Origin: Candidatus Mesolinea sp.
GTDB taxonomy: Bacteria > Chloroflexota > Anaerolineae > Anaerolineales > Anaerolineaceae
Length of the DNA: 16,922 nt
Assembly (NCBI GenBank): GCA_003445715.1
Contig: DMCS01000108.1
Span: 1-16,922, forward strand
Direction of reading: 5' to 3'
Both the position numbers and the translations under genes were made by a program. A model generated the notes under the pieces. It was not told the DNA's origin and made no database searches. It saw nothing but the letters and a program-made list of their open reading frames with translations. Shown here in pieces: positions 14,396 through 16,922 of the stretch. Each line of letters opens with the position of its first letter. Position 1 is the stretch's first letter.

Positions 14396-14447
14396 TTATT
14401 TCATCACAGGGCAGAATTTATAGCCATATATACGACTCGGTTCGCGC
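14396..14447 (-). pseudogene. 3'-end remnant of OB-fold gene, copy B
   Basis: The minus strand reads EPSRIYGYKFCPVMK and a stop, in the same frame as copy A, with M to I and R to C changes. It starts 19 bases downstream of the DUF6398-like gene stop and has no upstream coding continuation. Confidence 0.8.
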
Positions 14448-14466
14448 CAAATGGGTATGCATGATT

Positions 14467-15012
14467 TTATAACCTTTTTTCATCTGAGGATGAGTCTTCA
14501 GGCAGGTAAGGAATCAGCCCTTTGCGGTAGGCTTCTTCCTGAATTGGGCGTGGCAACGACCGCGCATCGACAATGAAACCATTGACTGTGATCATCCATA
14601 CTAAGGGATTTTGTTCCACCATACTGGGAAGCATCCACTTTTCATCCAACGGATTGATGTGCAACAAATCGCGAATTTGTTTGGCTTTGTTACCCCCTGT
14701 GCTGGTTGCTACACCAAACCAGGCGCACAAATCATCCGCGCACATATGAGGATTCTGCGATTTATCAAAAAGGAAGTTGACCGAGCCAATTGTATATACA
14801 ATCCCACAGGCCCATGTCTTTGCCTGCCCACCAATCAATGGTGACGGTCGCTTACGCGCTAATTTCGCTGCAAGTTCTCTGCACAAAATTGCATACTCAC
14901 TATTCAGTTTTTCTTCACATAGCATGTCAGTCAATGCGCAAATTTCTTGAAAACGTGGCTGCATTGCGTCTGGGACCGATAAGCTTTTTGACTTTGGGGA
15001 CATATGTTTCAT
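14467..15012 (-). CDS. DUF6398-like protein, cassette cargo
   Basis: This 181-residue protein resembles DUF6398 proteins, for which no function is established. Recognisable stretches are FQEICALTDMLCEEKLNSEYAILCRELAAKLARKRPSPL, then GIVYTIGSVNFLFDKSQNP, DLCAWFGVATST and a C-terminal VWMITVNGFIVDARSLP. The helix plus DLCxxFGVxxST part could be a small DNA-binding-like fold, but no catalytic motif is evident. The upstream ATG (15012) has no ribosome binding site; an in-frame ATG at 15003 has AGGA 7 bases before it and may be the true start. The gene lies between repeat copies B and C. It has no obvious partner and no signal peptide. Confidence 0.7.
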   Translation of the reverse strand: MKHMSPKSKSLSVPDAMQPRFQEICALTDMLCEEKLNSEYAILCRELAAKLARKRPSPLIGGQAKTWACGIVYTIGSVNFLFDKSQNPHMCADDLCAWFGVATSTGGNKAKQIRDLLHINPLDEKWMLPSMVEQNPLVWMITVNGFIVDARSLPRPIQEEAYRKGLIPYLPEDSSSDEKRL

Positions 15013-15124
15013 CCTATTAAAAAGGGGGTTTCATCAATAATCTGCCATATAATGTCGAGTTAGGCACTATTTGCGCAAGTATTCTCATTATTAATCCCTG
15101 ATCATCTCCAATTTTGTCAGCTCT

Positions 15125-15170
15125 GTTCTCGTCGGTCTCCGAGTGCGTGCCTGCCCGTAGGTTACCGAAC
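15125..15170. repeat. Hairpin unit C-1 (degenerate type i, with core)
   Basis: Left arm gttctcgtcggt (15125-15136), core gagtgcgtgcctgcccgtagg, right arm accgaac (15164-15170). The right arm is shortened. Confidence 0.65.
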
Positions 15171-15177
15171 TCTACTT

Positions 15178-15204
15178 GTTCTCGCCGGTCTCTGACCGAG
15201 CGAG
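15178..15204. repeat. Hairpin unit C-2 (type i arms, core absent)
   Basis: Left arm gttctcgccggt (15178-15189) and right arm accgagcgag (15195-15204) are separated by only ctctg. The core of about 28 bases is missing. Confidence 0.7.
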
Positions 15205-15297
15205 TGGGTTTGACCGTAGGTCTCCGCATTTATGTCATTACTGATTGACGATTGTGATAAACGGGTAATCATTCTTGAGGCCTGAAGCATAAACCTT

Positions 15298-15316
15298 ACA
15301 TGGTCGGGAGACCATG
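15298..15316. repeat. Hairpin unit C-3 (type ii-like arms, core absent)
   Basis: catggt/accatg arms (15299-15304 and 15311-15316) enclose cgggag. The arms are those of unit ii with one change, again without the core. Confidence 0.65.
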
Positions 15317-15341
15317 CAAGAACAGGATTGGTTTGGCTTTC

Positions 15342-15394
15342 GTTCTCGCCGGTCTCCGAGTGCGCAGCCTTCCCGCAGGGTACCATGAAAGAAC
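15342..15394. repeat. Hairpin unit C-4, chimeric (left arm type i, right arm type ii)
   Basis: Left arm gttctcgccggt (15342-15353) belongs to type i, whereas right arm accatgaaagaac (15382-15394) belongs to type ii. Only GGT/ACC still pair. The core is intact. This is what recombination between the cores of a type i and a type ii unit would leave. Confidence 0.8.
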
Positions 15395-15400
15395 ACAAGT

Positions 15401-15428
15401 AGTATAGCAATTTTGAGCGTTAAAACAA
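15401..15428 (-). promoter_or_regulatory. Cassette promoter in copy C
   Basis: TTGTTT (15428-15423), 16 bases, TATACT (15406-15401) on the minus strand. The -10 box is one base off the TATAAT of copies A and B. Confidence 0.45.
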
Positions 15429-15453
15429 AAGCGCCCCCATTCACTAGGAGCGC
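15423..15453 (-). terminator. Intrinsic terminator of the OB-fold gene
   Basis: GCGCTCCT (15453-15446) pairs with GGGGGCGC (15438-15431) on the minus strand, ending in TTTTGTTTT. It starts 18 bases after the OB-fold stop, and is the parent form of the terminators in A and B by position. Confidence 0.8.
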
Positions 15454-15471
15454 CTAAATTTCTTCTCCAGC

Positions 15472-15870
15472 TTACTTCATCACCGGGCGGAACTTATAGC
15501 CATACACGATAATCCCGCGTTCGTCGCCGTCATTGCGAATCTTGCGGGTAACCATCTCCACCGGCATGCCAATGTGCACGGGTTCTTCGCCCAGGTCAGT
15601 CAGCTGCGCGGTCACCATAGGTCCTTCCTGCAGCTTCACCAGCGCAATAGTATAGGGGGCTTGCTCTTCAAAGCCAGCTGGGGCAGTAGCCATGTGGGTG
15701 AAGGAATACACCTCACCCTGACCACTAAAGGTAAAGGGGGTCTTAGCCTCTCCGCCGCACTCCGGGCAGATATCCCTTGGCGGGAAAATTTTTGCTGAGC
15801 AATGCGGGCAGGTCTCCCCCACCAGCGCATAGCGTTGTTTTTTCAATCTCCAATAGCGTGGAACTTCCAT
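15472..15870 (-). CDS. Zinc-ribbon/OB-fold protein (DUF35 family)
   Basis: The 132-residue protein has an N-terminal rubredoxin-like zinc ribbon with C21, C24, C35 and C38 (CPHC and CPEC), then an OB-fold domain from about 50 (GQGEVYSFTHMATAPAGF, PYTIALVKLQEGPMVTAQL). This is the DUF35 architecture. Its members usually accompany thiolases or HMG-CoA synthase and bind acyl-CoA. No thiolase gene is adjacent here. The start is supported by GAAGGAG 8 bases upstream. Its C-terminus, VYGYKFRPVMK, and the terminator behind it are duplicated twice further left (12995-13046 and 14396-14447), so the 3' end of this gene is the anchor of the repeat array. Confidence 0.9.
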   Translation of the reverse strand: MEVPRYWRLKKQRYALVGETCPHCSAKIFPPRDICPECGGEAKTPFTFSGQGEVYSFTHMATAPAGFEEQAPYTIALVKLQEGPMVTAQLTDLGEEPVHIGMPVEMVTRKIRNDGDERGIIVYGYKFRPVMK

Positions 15871-16009
15871 CGTAAAACTCCTTCAGGTTCGTAACTTGGT
15901 TGGAGTTTAGCGAGCAGAGACTCTCAAAAGCTATCAGGTATTGGGTGAAAACTTTCAAAAACTGCCAAGTTGCCCTTCGCAGGCACCCCTGCTGTCATTT
16001 ATGAGGCAA

Positions 16010-16561
16010 TTAGTAAATCTTCCCTTGACCAAACAAAAAATGGCATAAGAGGGTGGAGCTGACATTGGCATCTTGTTGAAAGATAGAAAACTGGTCAATC
16101 GTAATCCGCCAGCTGATTTTTTGCCCACCCACATAGGTCAACACCGCCTCGAGCTGCTCTGTGCTCAGGTCCTGTAAGGCTAATGTAATATGCGGGCGCC
16201 ACATGCCTGGGCTGTAGAGCATGTTTGGTTCATGCGCATAAGGCAGCAGCTCCAGCCACAAGCGGGAATGCAGCTTTACCAACGGCGGATTAGGTTTAAT
16301 CTTAAGATAAACTACCGGTGCCTGACTAATGAAGGAGCCCACGTCTTCAACAAATATCTCAAAAGGTTCTACTTCGGTAGCGATCTTTTCTAGGAGCGGC
16401 GTGACAGCTTTCAGGTCATAGCTATCGCAAATATGCCAGGTGAAGTGTGGAACAGTGGTGTTTTCAATGTAACGCGAGCCAAATTTTTCCTTTAAATCCT
16501 GCCACAAAGCCAGAATCTGGTCTTCGAAAGGTTTCGGAAAAGTGGATACTAAGGCTTGCAT
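16010..16561 (-). CDS. 2H phosphoesterase (2'-5' RNA ligase family)
   Basis: This 183-residue protein carries two HxT motifs, HFT at 39-41 and HIT at 124-126 (WRPHITLAL), spaced as in LigT-like 2H phosphoesterases. These act on 2'-5' linked or 2',3'-cyclic phosphate RNA ends. The region PVVYLKIKPNPPLVKLHSRLW between them is typical. Substrate is unknown. A TATAAT on the minus strand (16578-16573) ends 11 bases before the ATG, so the leader would be only a few bases and has no ribosome binding site. The -10 box lies inside a 15-base palindrome, cctga-5-tcagg (16569-16583), a possible operator. Confidence 0.85.
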   Translation of the reverse strand: MQALVSTFPKPFEDQILALWQDLKEKFGSRYIENTTVPHFTWHICDSYDLKAVTPLLEKIATEVEPFEIFVEDVGSFISQAPVVYLKIKPNPPLVKLHSRLWLELLPYAHEPNMLYSPGMWRPHITLALQDLSTEQLEAVLTYVGGQKISWRITIDQFSIFQQDANVSSTLLCHFLFGQGKIY

Positions 16562-16568
16562 TTTTTGC

Positions 16569-16583
16569 CCTGATTATATCAGG
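16569..16583. promoter_or_regulatory. Palindrome over the -10 box of the 2H gene
   Basis: Arms cctga and tcagg flank ttata. The minus-strand TATAAT (16578-16573) is embedded in it, so a bound dimeric repressor would cover the promoter. Confidence 0.35.
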
Positions 16584-16654
16584 CTAAACTTTTAGAGGCG
16601 CAAAGCTCCCTTCTACACACACCCGGTATTCATGCTCACTTTATTGAGTCGTGA

Positions 16655-16660
16655 TATGAT
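16655..16660 (+). promoter_or_regulatory. -10 box (TATGAT) of the last gene
   Basis: TATGAT ends 9 bases before the ATG at 16670. No Shine-Dalgarno sequence lies between, so the transcript would be leaderless or nearly so. A -35 box is not evident. Confidence 0.4.
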
Positions 16661-16669
16661 AGCGGCAGC

Positions 16670-16922
16670 ATGTCAATTTATCCAAATACACCATCCGAAG
16701 GTGATGATCAATATCCAAGCGAAGCCCAACCCGTCGCAAAAACGGAAGTGGGTTTCTTCGCCAAGCTATGGCAGCAGCTGGTAAATCTGGGCTTAGATGA
16801 GCGTGTGGCACGTTTAGGCTCGGTATTTTTCACCGCGCTGCTCTTGGTGGGCGTGGTGATGATTATGGGGCGCTTTTACGCCAGCCCTAGCGGTGGTGCT
16901 GCCAGCGCAGAGCTGCGCTCGG
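16670..16922 (+). CDS. Membrane protein, N-terminal part (truncated by window end)
   Basis: An open frame starts at the ATG at 16670 and runs off the window after 84 codons. The first 45 residues are polar and acidic (MSIYPNTPSEGDDQYPSEA...), then LWQQLVNLGLDERVARLG precedes a hydrophobic stretch at about 51-66 (SVFFTALLLVGVVMIM). A small Ser/Gly/Ala-rich stretch follows. The layout, cytoplasmic tail plus one membrane segment then an external linker, fits a single-pass, type II membrane protein. The function lies in the missing part. It is transcribed divergently from the 2H gene. Confidence 0.7.
   Translation, partial: MSIYPNTPSEGDDQYPSEAQPVAKTEVGFFAKLWQQLVNLGLDERVARLGSVFFTALLLVGVVMIMGRFYASPSGGAASAELRS

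Larger units (their letters stand above)
14129..14447 (-). repeat. Direct repeat module, copy B (319 bp)
   Basis: Copy B spans the same elements as copy A and is shorter only by the 7-base tagggac. The shared right border is gactcggttcgcgc (14434-14447; copy A to 13046), beyond which A and B diverge completely. The left border is ctctgttctcg. Differences from A are scattered point changes, so the duplication is not brand new. Confidence 0.9.
15121..15506 (-). repeat. Direct repeat module, copy C, attached to the intact OB-fold gene
   Basis: Copy C shares both ends with A and B: ctctgttctcg at its left border, and terminator, promoter and gene tail at its right. The middle differs: two hairpin units have lost the core (15178-15204 and 15298-15316) and one has mixed arms (15342-15394). 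The right part runs into the intact OB-fold gene, so this copy is at the native site of the gene tail. Confidence 0.85.

Noticed and set aside
15017..15444. Minus-strand open frames of about 70-80 codons within copy C
   Set aside because: They translate the palindromic repeats (peptides such as GKAAHSETGEN or GCALGDRRE) and have no ribosome binding site or family likeness.
12721..15506. Integron cassette array with attC sites
   Set aside because: The repeats are long direct modules with a gene tail, terminator and promoter. The palindromic units begin with GTT and end with AAC, the reverse of the attC order, and no tyrosine integrase is present.
12721..15506. CRISPR array
   Set aside because: Repeats are too long and too few, spacing is irregular and the intervening DNA is coding; no cas gene is seen.

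Overview
The window looks like a chromosomal segment of a moderately GC-rich, non-proteobacterial bacterium. I lean to Chloroflexota (Anaerolineae-like). The basis is a lipoprotein with a Thr/Pro/Tyr-rich linker and a C-terminal Cys-Tyr-Trp domain, a solitary bactofilin, and several strong -10 boxes lying 6 to 11 bases before a start codon with no ribosome binding site between. This placement is inference; no taxonomic marker such as rRNA is present.

Layout. 1-322: no gene, an inverted repeat and a terminator. 323-1201 (-): lipoprotein. 1365-3808 (+): ABC-F ATPase and GNAT acetyltransferase, joined by an ATGA overlap. 3805-3940: promoter, two stem-loops and a U-rich tail ahead of a small SWIM zinc-finger protein (3971-4219, +). 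4298-6118 (-): AT-rich restriction-modification pair directly downstream of tRNA-Ser(CGA) (6157-6244, -). 6267-8800 (-): RNase D and a beta-CASP metallo-beta-lactamase nuclease, coupled by ATGA. 8886-9353 (+): D-aminoacyl-tRNA deacylase, convergent with a bactofilin (9350-9814, -). 9856-11413 (-): sugar-nucleotide epimerase and 3-methyladenine DNA glycosylase with overlapping reading frames. 11518-12168 (-): MBL-fold hydrolase. 15472-15870 (-): zinc-ribbon/OB-fold protein. 16010-16561 (-): 2H phosphoesterase. 16670-end (+): start of a membrane protein.

The most unusual part is 12259-15506. A module of about 320-390 bp occurs three times in the same orientation. Read on the minus strand, each copy holds the last codons of the OB-fold gene, its stop, an intrinsic terminator, a promoter with a good -10 box, and a set of palindromic hairpin units. 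Copy C is attached to the intact OB-fold gene. Copies B and A carry only the gene tail. Each copy is followed by different cargo: a DUF6398-like protein, an orphan PD-(D/E)XK nuclease candidate, and a HigB/HigA toxin-antitoxin pair whose toxin has lost its N-terminal half at the repeat boundary. This resembles a cassette array anchored on the 3' end of a housekeeping gene and built by repeat-mediated capture, with no integrase or transposase in view.

The remaining genes are mostly core functions: RNA turnover (RNase D, beta-CASP nuclease, 2H phosphoesterase), translation quality control (Dtd, ABC-F), DNA repair (glycosylase) and cell-surface sugar metabolism (epimerase). The restriction-modification island and the cassette array are the accessory parts.
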